Origin: Georgenia soli
Lineage (GTDB): Bacteria > Actinomycetota > Actinomycetes > Actinomycetales > Actinomycetaceae
Assembly: GCF_002563695.1 (NCBI RefSeq)
Contig: NZ_PDJI01000004.1
Location: forward strand, 2,542,001-2,606,000
DNA length: 64,000 bases
Direction: 5' to 3'
Positions 15,048-21,914 of the stretch are shown here, in pieces; the stretch's first letter is position 1; each line of letters starts with the position of its first letter. The position numbers were made by a program, and so were the translations under genes. The notes under the pieces are model-generated. The model saw only the letters and a program-made list of their open reading frames with translations. It ran no database searches and was not told the DNA's origin.

Positions 15048-16301
15048 TCAGCAGGGGATGATGTTGTGCTCCGGGCCGAACGGGAACTTGGTGATGTTCT
15101 CCGCGCCCGACTCGTTCACGACGAGGATGTCGTGCTCGCGGTAGCCGCCCGCGCCGGGCTCGCCGTCGGCGACGGTGATCATCGGCTCCATGGAGACGAC
15201 CATGCCGGGCTCGAGGACGGTGTCGATGTCCTCGCGCAGCTCCAGGCCGGCCTCGCGGCCGTAGTAGTGGGACAGGACGCCGAAGGAGTGGCCGTAGCCG
15301 AAGGTGCGGTTGGGCAGCAGGCCGTGCTCGACGTAGATCTCGTTGAGCTCGGCGGCGATGTCCTTGCACACGGCGCCGGGCCTGATGAGCTCGAGGCCGC
15401 GGCGGTGCACCTCGACGTTGACGTTCCACAGCTCCAGGGAGCGGGCGTCCGGCTCGCCGAGGAACAGCGTGCGCTCCAGGGCGGTGTAGTAGCCGGACGT
15501 CATCGGGAAGCAGTTGAGCGAGAGGATGTCGCCGCGCTGGAGCTTGCGGGTGGTGGCCCAGTTGTGGGCGCCGTCGGTGTTGATGCCGGACTGGAACCAC
15601 ACCCAGGTGTCGCGGACCTCGCGGTGGGGGAAGGTGCGCGCGATCTCGTGGACCATGGCCTCGGTGCCGATGAGGGCGACCTCGTACTCGGTGATGCCCT
15701 CGCGGATCGCGGCCCGGATGGCCTCGCCGCCCAGGTCGCCGATGCGGGCGCCGTGCTTGATGACCTCGATCTCCTCGGCGGACTTGATCATGCGCTGGCG
15801 CATGGCGTCCTGCGAGACGTCGACGAGCTCCGCGCCGTCGAAGGCGGCCTGGAGCCGCTGGCGGTTGATCAGGGGGAGGGAGTCGTCCTCGACGCCGAGG
15901 CGGCGGGCCTTCACGCCGCGCTGGCGCAGGGCCTCCTGCAGGCCGTGGTAGAAGTTGTCGCGCTTCCAGTCGGTGTAGACGATGTTCTCGCCGTAGCTCG
16001 TGCGCCAGGGCATGCCGGCGTCGATGTTGGCGGTGACGGTGACCGAGTCGTCGGCGGTGACGACCAGCGCGTAGGAGCGGCCGAAGTAGGTGAACAGGAA
16101 GTCCGAGTAGTACTTGATGCCGTGGTAGCTGGTCAGGATCACCGCGTCGAGGTCCTTGGCGGCCATGATCTGGCGCAGGCCGGACAGGCGGCGCTCGAAC
16201 TCGGCGTCGGAGAAGGTCAGCGGCTGCTTGGTGCCGTTGTGCAGCACCTTCAGGCGCTCGAGCTCGGCGACCGAGGTGGGGGCGGCGGACGTTGCGGTCA
16301 T
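15048..16301 (-). CDS. Creatinase (creatine amidinohydrolase)
   Basis: 417 residues. Hydrolyses creatine to sarcosine and urea. It has the creatinase N-terminal domain and the pita-bread M24 domain, without a metal requirement. The catalytic residues of Pseudomonas creatinase (H232, E262, E358) map at a constant +14 offset to H246 (GAHNW), E276 (TALERTLF) and E372 (SMEPM). GYGHSFGVLSHYYGREAGL is close to the known enzyme. ATG 16301 follows AGGAG; a longer frame upstream belongs to an overlapping shadow. It lies 68 bases behind the MHS permease gene. Confidence 0.95.
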   Translation of the reverse strand: MTATSAAPTSVAELERLKVLHNGTKQPLTFSDAEFERRLSGLRQIMAAKDLDAVILTSYHGIKYYSDFLFTYFGRSYALVVTADDSVTVTANIDAGMPWRTSYGENIVYTDWKRDNFYHGLQEALRQRGVKARRLGVEDDSLPLINRQRLQAAFDGAELVDVSQDAMRQRMIKSAEEIEVIKHGARIGDLGGEAIRAAIREGITEYEVALIGTEAMVHEIARTFPHREVRDTWVWFQSGINTDGAHNWATTRKLQRGDILSLNCFPMTSGYYTALERTLFLGEPDARSLELWNVNVEVHRRGLELIRPGAVCKDIAAELNEIYVEHGLLPNRTFGYGHSFGVLSHYYGREAGLELREDIDTVLEPGMVVSMEPMITVADGEPGAGGYREHDILVVNESGAENITKFPFGPEHNIIPC

Positions 16302-16369
16302 GGTGGTGCTCCTTCGTTGCTTGTTGCTTGACGCTCGGTAGGTCGGTGGGTGGTCGGGGAGGGCGGTCG

Positions 16370-17749
16370 CTAGTCCATGCGCAGCGGGGACCTGCTGGTC
16401 TCCGGGGCCAGGCACACGCAGACCAGCGCCACGGCGGCGGCCGCCATCAGGTACCAGGCCGGCGCGAGGTCGGTGCCCGTGGCGCCGATCAGCAGGGTGG
16501 CCACGAAGGGCGCCGTACCGCCGAAGAGGGCGTTGGAGAGGTTGAAGCTGACGGCGAAGCCGCTGTACCGGACGCGCGTCGGGAACATCTCCGCGAGGAA
16601 GCTCGGGAGCGTGCCGTCGTTGAGGGTCAGCATCGCGCCCAGCGCCACCTGGACCAGCAGGACGGTGACGAAGCTGCCGCTGTCCAGGAGCGCGAAGGCC
16701 GGCACCGTGAAGAGGAGGAACGCCACGGACGCGGAGATGAGGACCCGCTTGCGCCCGAAGCGGTCGGACAGCGATCCGGTGAGGAAGATGAAGCCGATGT
16801 AGGTGGCCAGGGCGACCGTGGTGGCGATGTAGGACCGGGTGGTGTCCAGGCCCAGCTCCACCGACAGGTACGTCGGCATGTAGCTGAGGATGACGTAGAA
16901 GCCCACGGCGTTGAGCAGCACGACGCCGGCCGCCCTGACCAGCGGTCGCCAGTGGTGCACGAAGAGGCTCTTCATCGGCGGGTGGACGACCGTGTCGTCC
17001 TCGGCGAGCTCCCGGAAGGCCGGCGTGTCCTCGAGCTTGTTGCGGATGTACCGGCCGATCAGGCCCATCGGTGCCGCGAGGAGGAACGGCAGGCGCCAGC
17101 CCCAGGACTGCATCTCCTCGGCGCTCAGCGTCGCGGTGAGCAGGGTGGCGATGAGGGACCCGAGGAGGAGTCCGGCCGCGGTGCTGGCGGGCACGACCGC
17201 GGCGTAGATGCCGCGGCGGTTGGCGGGTGCGTACTCGACCAGGAACGCTGACGCCCCGGCGTACTCCCCCGACGCCGAGAATCCCTGGACGAGCCGAGCG
17301 ACGAGCAGGAGCGCCGGCGCCCACAGGCCGATGCTCGCGTAGCCGGGGATGAGCGCGATGCAGAAGGTCGCGGCCGACATGATGAGGATCGACAGCGACA
17401 GCGCTGTCCGTCGGCCGATGCGGTCTCCGAGGTGCCCCCAGAAGAAGCCGCCGAGGGGGCGGACGAGGAAGGAGATCGCGAAGAGGGCGAAGGTCGACAG
17501 CAGGGCCGCCTGGGGGTCCGCCGTCGGGAAGAACACCATCGAGATGGTGGCGGCGAGGTAGCCGTACACCGCGTAGTCGAACCACTCCACGAAGTTCCCG
17601 ATGAAGCTCGCGGTGACGACCCGGCGTCGCGCTGCTGCGTCGATGCCGGTCCCGTCGTTCGGCCGCTGCCGCCCGCTCAGGCTGCTTCGGAGGTCGATGT
17701 CCGACCCGGTGTCTGTCTGAGGCTTGCCGCCCGGTCGAAGGACCGTCAT
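16370..17749 (-). CDS. MHS-family (MFS) permease, candidate creatinine/creatine importer
   Basis: 459 residues from ATG 17749, which has GGAG 5 bases upstream; GTG 17755 is a weaker choice. Twelve membrane helices, with the metabolite:H+ symporter marks FIGNFVEWFDYAVYGYLA, RPLGGFFWGHLGDRIGRR, ASGEYAGA and SLSDRFGRKRVL. MHS carriers import organic acids, betaines and related osmolytes with protons. First gene of the minus-strand creatinine run, behind a near-consensus promoter and a three-half-site operator, so it is probably the regulated entry gene. Substrate is inferred from context only. Confidence 0.88.
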   Translation of the reverse strand: MTVLRPGGKPQTDTGSDIDLRSSLSGRQRPNDGTGIDAAARRRVVTASFIGNFVEWFDYAVYGYLAATISMVFFPTADPQAALLSTFALFAISFLVRPLGGFFWGHLGDRIGRRTALSLSILIMSAATFCIALIPGYASIGLWAPALLLVARLVQGFSASGEYAGASAFLVEYAPANRRGIYAAVVPASTAAGLLLGSLIATLLTATLSAEEMQSWGWRLPFLLAAPMGLIGRYIRNKLEDTPAFRELAEDDTVVHPPMKSLFVHHWRPLVRAAGVVLLNAVGFYVILSYMPTYLSVELGLDTTRSYIATTVALATYIGFIFLTGSLSDRFGRKRVLISASVAFLLFTVPAFALLDSGSFVTVLLVQVALGAMLTLNDGTLPSFLAEMFPTRVRYSGFAVSFNLSNALFGGTAPFVATLLIGATGTDLAPAWYLMAAAAVALVCVCLAPETSRSPLRMD

Positions 17750-17768
17750 GAGCACTCCGTCGTCTCAT

Positions 17769-17795
17769 GGTTGCACTCACCGCAACCGCGTTGCG
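17769..17795. promoter_or_regulatory. Operator of three GTTGC half-sites in the MHS permease leader
   Basis: CGCAAC-CGC-GTTGCG (17781-17795) is a perfect inverted repeat, and GGTTGC-N7-GCAACC (17769-17787) overlaps it. Both lie just downstream of the -10 on the minus strand, where a bound repressor would block transcription. The IclR or GntR protein of this locus could bind here. Confidence 0.55.
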
Positions 17796-17798
17796 TAG

Positions 17799-17827
17799 AA
17801 CCTAGGGTGACGGCGATCACGTGTCAA
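17799..17827 (-). promoter_or_regulatory. Sigma-70-type promoter for the creatinine operon
   Basis: On the minus strand, -35 TTGACA (17827-17822), a 17-bp spacer and -10 TAGGTT (17804-17799). Best promoter match seen in the window. It would start transcription near 17792, inside the operator. Confidence 0.7.
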
Positions 17828-18062
17828 TGGGGTGTTTGTCCGGGTCTCGGCGCGCTCGGGATCTCGGCGCGCTCGCGTATCGCCGGGTGGCCCGGGCGGC
17901 GGCGAGGCTGGTGGCGGCGACAGGTCTGACGCCGGGATCGCGGTCCCCGGGCCGTGCCGGCGGTGCCGTGGTTCCCGTGGGCCGTTCCATGATCGCCGTT
18001 CGCGTCGGCCGTCCGGCCGTGCCCGCGGGCCCGAGGGTGCGGCCGGTCCAGGGTGGAGGCGG
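17828..18062. other. Gene-free stretch between permease promoter and gntR stop
   Basis: Together with the promoter region this gap is just over 300 bases. The only structure seen is a 14-bp direct repeat, TCTCGGCGCGCTCG, at 17845-17858 and 17862-17875 (17-bp period). No credible gene; short frames here have no family sequence. Confidence 0.5.
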
Positions 18063-18740
18063 TCAGCCCCTCGCGGGCTCGTAGAGCACGGCGCGGATCG
18101 CCTGCTCGAAGTCCCGCACGTGGTCGGAGGCGAGCTCGGCGGCCCGGTCGGCGTCGCGGTCCACGATGGCCTCGAGCAGCGCGGCGTGCTCGCGCACGTG
18201 CTCGAACGCGGACGGCAGGCGGTCGAGCACCAGGCACCAGATCCGGGTGGCCAGGTTGTCGAGGCGCACGAGCGTCTCGGTCATGTGCGGGTTCTCGGCG
18301 GCGCGGTAGATGAGGCGGTGCACGCTCAGGTCCAGCTCCATGAGGGACCGGGTGTCCGCCGGCTCGCGCTCCATCGACGCGATCTGCCTGGCAGCGGCGT
18401 CCAGCTCCGCGCGTACCTGCGGGCGGGCGAGCCGGGCGGCGCGGCGGGCCGCGAGCGGCTCCAGCACCTGCCGCACCTCGCTGATGTCGGCGAGGTCGGT
18501 GATGTCCACCTGCGTGGCGAACGTCCCTCGGCGCGGGTACGACACCACCAGGTGCTCCAGCTCGAGCTTCTTCAGGCCCTCGCGGATCGGCGTGCGGCCG
18601 ATGCCGAGCTCAGCGGCGAGGTGGCCCTCGTTGATCGGGGCGCCAGGCGGGATCTCGAGCAGGATCAGCCGGTCCCGCAGGGCGCGGTACGCCTGCTCCG
18701 CCAGGGAGACGTACTCCTGCTCAGCGTCGGTGCTGGGCAT
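18063..18740 (-). CDS. GntR-family regulator, FCD (FadR) subfamily
   Basis: 225 residues. N-terminal winged helix with AYRALRDRLILLEIPPGAPI, LGIGRTPIREGLKKLELEHL and the wing VSYPRRGTFATQVD; C-terminal all-helical FCD domain with the metal/ligand residues expected in SVHRLIYRAAENPHM and HAALLEAIVDRDADRAAEL. FCD regulators sense small carboxylates and bind short palindromes. AGGAGG precedes ATG 18740. An ACTGATATATCAGT palindrome lies 63 bases upstream of its own start, and another directly before glyA, so it probably represses itself and the glyA-sox operon. Confidence 0.92.
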   Translation of the reverse strand: MPSTDAEQEYVSLAEQAYRALRDRLILLEIPPGAPINEGHLAAELGIGRTPIREGLKKLELEHLVVSYPRRGTFATQVDITDLADISEVRQVLEPLAARRAARLARPQVRAELDAAARQIASMEREPADTRSLMELDLSVHRLIYRAAENPHMTETLVRLDNLATRIWCLVLDRLPSAFEHVREHAALLEAIVDRDADRAAELASDHVRDFEQAIRAVLYEPARG

Positions 18741-18802
18741 GTGTCCTCCTGGGGCGGGGGCGCGGTCTCGTGGGTTCCGTGTCGGAACGCCAGCCTAGCG
18801 CG

Positions 18803-18816
18803 ACTGATATATCAGT
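18803..18816. promoter_or_regulatory. GntR-type operator, gntR side
   Basis: Perfect 14-bp palindrome ACTGATATATCAGT, an AT-rich island in very GC-rich DNA, 63 bases before the gntR ATG. Identical to the copy at 19031-19044. Confidence 0.8.
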
Positions 18817-18900
18817 ATGCCCTGGACGACGCCCGTATCGGACCGGCGTGGCGCTCGCTCGCGGTCGCCGGTCCTGGCGGGCGGCCGCCTGCGGCGACGT

Positions 18901-18958
18901 CACGACGCCCCGACGGCGGCTCACGGCTCACGGCTCGAGCCGCCGTCTCGCCGTCGTG
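18901..18958. repeat. 58-bp two-part dyad in the gntR/glyA gap
   Basis: Outer arms CACGACG (18901-18907) and CGTCGTG (18952-18958) enclose inner arms GACGGCGGCTC (18912-18922) and GAGCCGCCGTC (18937-18947), with 4-base bulges on both sides. The loop holds a GGCTCAC direct repeat. Between two divergent promoters; could be a terminator for read-through or a structural element. The rest of this 339-base gap holds only the operators and promoter listed. Confidence 0.5.
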
Positions 18959-18990
18959 GCCCCGGGACGAAAGTCCGTTGCGGAAGACCG

Positions 18991-19019
18991 TTGACGGGAG
19001 CGCATCCCGTAGACATACT
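18991..19019 (+). promoter_or_regulatory. glyA-sox operon promoter
   Basis: TTGACG (18991-18996), 17-bp spacer, CATACT (19014-19019). The predicted start near 19026 is directly in front of the GntR operator at 19031-19044. Confidence 0.65.
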
Positions 19020-19030
19020 TCTCGGCACGC

Positions 19031-19044
19031 ACTGATATATCAGT
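19031..19044. promoter_or_regulatory. GntR-type operator, glyA side
   Basis: ACTGATATATCAGT, identical to the copy at 18803-18816. It sits just downstream of the promoter, 36 bases before the glyA start, in a position expected for repression. Confidence 0.8.
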
Positions 19045-19079
19045 AGCGCACAACAGGTATCGAACCGCTAGGAGGGCCA

Positions 19080-20387
19080 ATGACGGCCTCGGACCTCATC
19101 ACCGCTCGGACCGTCCTCGACGCCGACCTTCACGAGCTCGACCCCGAGGTGCAGCAGGCGATCACCGCCGAGCTGCACCGCCAGCAGGGCACGCTCGAGA
19201 TGATCGCCTCGGAGAACTTCGCCCCGGTGGCCGTCATGCAGGCCCAGGGGTCGGTGCTGACGAACAAGTACGCCGAGGGCTACCCCGGCCGGCGCTACTA
19301 CGGCGGCTGCGAGCACGTCGACGTGGTGGAGACCCTCGCGATCGAGCGGGTCAAGTCGCTCTTCGGCGCCGGCTACGCCAACGTCCAGCCGCACTCCGGC
19401 GCCCAGGCGAACGCGGCCGTCATGCACGCGCTCCTCACCCCGGGCGACACGATCCTCGGCCTGGACCTGGCGCACGGCGGTCACCTCACGCACGGGATGC
19501 GGCTGAACTTCTCCGGCAAGCTCTACAACGTCGTGGCCTACGGCGTGCGCGAGGACACCCACCGCGTCGACATGGCCGACGTGGAGCGTCTCGCCCGCGA
19601 GCACCGGCCGCGGATGATCATCGCCGGCTGGTCCGCGTACCCGCGCCAGCTCGACTTCGCCGAGTTCCGTCGCATCGCCGACGAGGTGGGCGCCTACCTC
19701 TTCGTGGACATGGCGCACTTCGCCGGGCTCGTCGCCACCGGGCTGCACCCCTCCCCGGTGCCGCACGCGCACGTGGTCACCTCCACCACGCACAAGACCC
19801 TGGGCGGCCCGCGCGGAGGCATCATCCTCACGAACGAGTCGGACCTTGCCAAGAAGATCAACTCCGCCGTCTTCCCCGGCCAGCAGGGCGGGCCGCTGGA
19901 GCACGTCATCGCCGGCAAGGCGGTCGCCTTCAAGGTCGCCGCCGGCGAGGAGTTCGCCGAGCGGCAGCAACGTACGCTCGACGGCGCCCGCATCCTCGCC
20001 GAGCGGCTCTCCCGGGCGGACGTGGCCGAGCGCGGCATCAGCGTCCTGACCGGCGGCACCGACGTCCACCTCGTGCTGGTCGACCTGCGCCACTCCGAGC
20101 TCGACGGCCGCCGCGGCGAGGACCTGCTCCACTCCGTCGGCATCACCATCAACCGCAACGCGGTGCCGTTCGACCCCCGCCCGCCGATGGTGTCCTCCGG
20201 GCTGCGGATCGGCACCCCGGCCCTGGCCACCCGCGGCTTCGACGCCGAGGCGTTCGCCGAGGTCGCCGACGTCATCGCCCTCGCCCTGACCGGCGACGGC
20301 TCCGACGCCGCCCTCGACCCGCTGCGCGAGCGGGTGCGCGCCCTGGCCGCCCGCTTCCCGCTCTACCCGAACCTCCAGGAGCACTGA
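19080..20387 (+). CDS. glyA: Serine hydroxymethyltransferase
   Basis: 435 residues. PLP enzyme interconverting glycine + 5,10-methylene-THF and serine + THF. Visible marks: [40 protein letters not shown], the PLP-lysine motif [13 protein letters not shown] and [11 protein letters not shown]. First gene of the plus-strand sox operon, so it is probably a dedicated copy that turns the glycine and one-carbon unit released by sarcosine oxidase into serine for SdaA. AGGAGGGCC precedes ATG 19080. The stop overlaps the soxB start by one base. Confidence 0.96.
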   Translation: MTASDLITARTVLDADLHELDPEVQQAITAELHRQQGTLEMIASENFAPVAVMQAQGSVLTNKYAEGYPGRRYYGGCEHVDVVETLAIERVKSLFGAGYANVQPHSGAQANAAVMHALLTPGDTILGLDLAHGGHLTHGMRLNFSGKLYNVVAYGVREDTHRVDMADVERLAREHRPRMIIAGWSAYPRQLDFAEFRRIADEVGAYLFVDMAHFAGLVATGLHPSPVPHAHVVTSTTHKTLGGPRGGIILTNESDLAKKINSAVFPGQQGGPLEHVIAGKAVAFKVAAGEEFAERQQRTLDGARILAERLSRADVAERGISVLTGGTDVHLVLVDLRHSELDGRRGEDLLHSVGITINRNAVPFDPRPPMVSSGLRIGTPALATRGFDAEAFAEVADVIALALTGDGSDAALDPLRERVRALAARFPLYPNLQEH

Positions 20388-21607
20388 TGAACCAGCGCGA
20401 ACTTCCGGAGCACCCGGACTTCCTCTGGGCCAACCCCGAGCCGAAGGCCAGCTACGACGTCGTCATCGTCGGGGCCGGCGGCCACGGCCTGGCCACCGCC
20501 TACTACCTGGCCAAGAACCACGGCATCACCAACGTGGCCGTCCTCGAGCGCGGCTGGCTCGCCGGCGGCAACATGGCGCGGAACACCACGATCATCCGCT
20601 CCAACTACCTGTGGGACGAGTCGGCCGCCATCTACGAGCAGGCGCTCAAGCTCTGGGAGGGGCTCGAGGACGAGCTCGGCTACGACATCTTCTTCTCCCA
20701 GCGCGGCGTGCTGAACCTCGCGCACACCCTGCAGGACGTCCGGGACTCCGTGCGGCGCGTGGAGGCCAACCGCCTCAACGGCGTCGACGCCGAGTGGATC
20801 GACCCGAAGCAGGTCAAGGAGATCTGCCCGATCATCAACATCGGCGACGACATCCGCTACCCCGTCATGGGCGCGACCTACCAGCCGCGGGCCGGCATCG
20901 CCAAGCACGACTGGGTGGCGTGGGCCTACGCCCGCCGCGCCAGCGAGCTCGGCGTGGACCTCATCCAGAACTGCGAGGTCACCGGCTTCACGTTCGACGG
21001 CGACCGCGTCACCGGCGTGGAGACCACCCGCGGCCGCATCGGCGCCGGGAAGGTCGCCCTGGCCGCGGCCGGGCACACCTCCGTGCTCGCCGAGCTGGCC
21101 GGCTTCCGGGTGCCGATCCAGTCCCACCCGCTCCAGGCGCTGGTCTCCGAGCTGCACGAGATCATCCACCCCACCGTGGTGATGTCCAACCACGTGCACG
21201 TCTACGTCTCCCAGGCGCACAAGGGTGAGCTCGTCATGGGGGCGGGCATCGACTCCTACAACGGCTACGGCCAGCGGGGCTCCTTCCACGTCATCGAGGA
21301 GCAGATGGCCGCCGCCGTCGAGCTCTTCCCCGCGTTCTCCCGGGCGCACCTGCTGCGCACCTGGGGCGGGATCGTCGACGTCACCCTCGACGCGTCGCCG
21401 GTCGTGGGCCTGACCCCCGTCGACCAGATGTACGTCAACTGCGGCTGGGGCACCGGCGGCTTCAAGGCCGTGCCCGGTGCCGGCTGGGCCTACGCACACA
21501 CCATCGCCAACGACGAGCCGCACGAGCTGAACCGTCCGTTCAGCCTCGAGCGCTTCGTCTCCGGCGCCCTCATCGACGAGCACGGCGCAGCCGCCGTCGC
21601 CCACTGA
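20387..21607 (+). CDS. soxB: Sarcosine oxidase, beta subunit
   Basis: 406 residues. Catalytic subunit of heterotetrameric sarcosine oxidase, which oxidises sarcosine to glycine with O2 and transfers the methyl carbon to THF. Rossmann FAD motif [17 protein letters not shown] near the N-terminus, then [20 protein letters not shown]. The [19 protein letters not shown] segment carries the His that binds FMN covalently in known enzymes. The C-terminal [20 protein letters not shown] completes the flavin site. SD AGGAG overlaps the glyA end. Confidence 0.95.
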   Translation: MNQRELPEHPDFLWANPEPKASYDVVIVGAGGHGLATAYYLAKNHGITNVAVLERGWLAGGNMARNTTIIRSNYLWDESAAIYEQALKLWEGLEDELGYDIFFSQRGVLNLAHTLQDVRDSVRRVEANRLNGVDAEWIDPKQVKEICPIINIGDDIRYPVMGATYQPRAGIAKHDWVAWAYARRASELGVDLIQNCEVTGFTFDGDRVTGVETTRGRIGAGKVALAAAGHTSVLAELAGFRVPIQSHPLQALVSELHEIIHPTVVMSNHVHVYVSQAHKGELVMGAGIDSYNGYGQRGSFHVIEEQMAAAVELFPAFSRAHLLRTWGGIVDVTLDASPVVGLTPVDQMYVNCGWGTGGFKAVPGAGWAYAHTIANDEPHELNRPFSLERFVSGALIDEHGAAAVAH

Positions 21608-21621
21608 AAAGGACCTGAGCG

Positions 21622-21912
21622 ATGCTGACCATCGACTGCCCGTTCTGCGGGCCCCGACCGGAGACCGAGTTCGGCTACGGCGGCCAGGCGCACGTCGCCT
21701 ACCCCGAGGACCCGCACGCCCTCACCGACGAGGAGTGGGCGCAGTACCTCTTCTACCGCGACAACCCCAAGGGCGCGTTCGCCGAGCGGTGGGTGCACTC
21801 CGCCGGCTGCCGCAAGTGGTTCAACGCGGTCCGGGACACGCGCACCTACGAGTTCGCGCAGACGTACCCGGTCTCCGCGCCCCGCCCCGAACTTCTCAGC
21901 AAGGGAGCCTGA
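21622..21912 (+). CDS. soxD: Sarcosine oxidase, delta subunit
   Basis: 96 residues, the expected size. The zinc ligands are in place: C6 and C9 in MLTIDCPFCGPRPETEF, and His/Cys in RWVHSAGCRKWFN. The subunit is structural in the alpha-beta-gamma-delta enzyme. It is 14 bases behind soxB with GGACCTGAGCG as a weak SD, and 2 bases before soxA. Confidence 0.95.
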   Translation: MLTIDCPFCGPRPETEFGYGGQAHVAYPEDPHALTDEEWAQYLFYRDNPKGAFAERWVHSAGCRKWFNAVRDTRTYEFAQTYPVSAPRPELLSKGA

Positions 21913-21914
21913 CC

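Noticed and set aside
15048-17780. 910-codon frame fusing an N-terminal part to creatinase
   Set aside because: The upstream 490 codons are the out-of-frame shadow of the permease; creatinase has its own ATG and SD at 16301.
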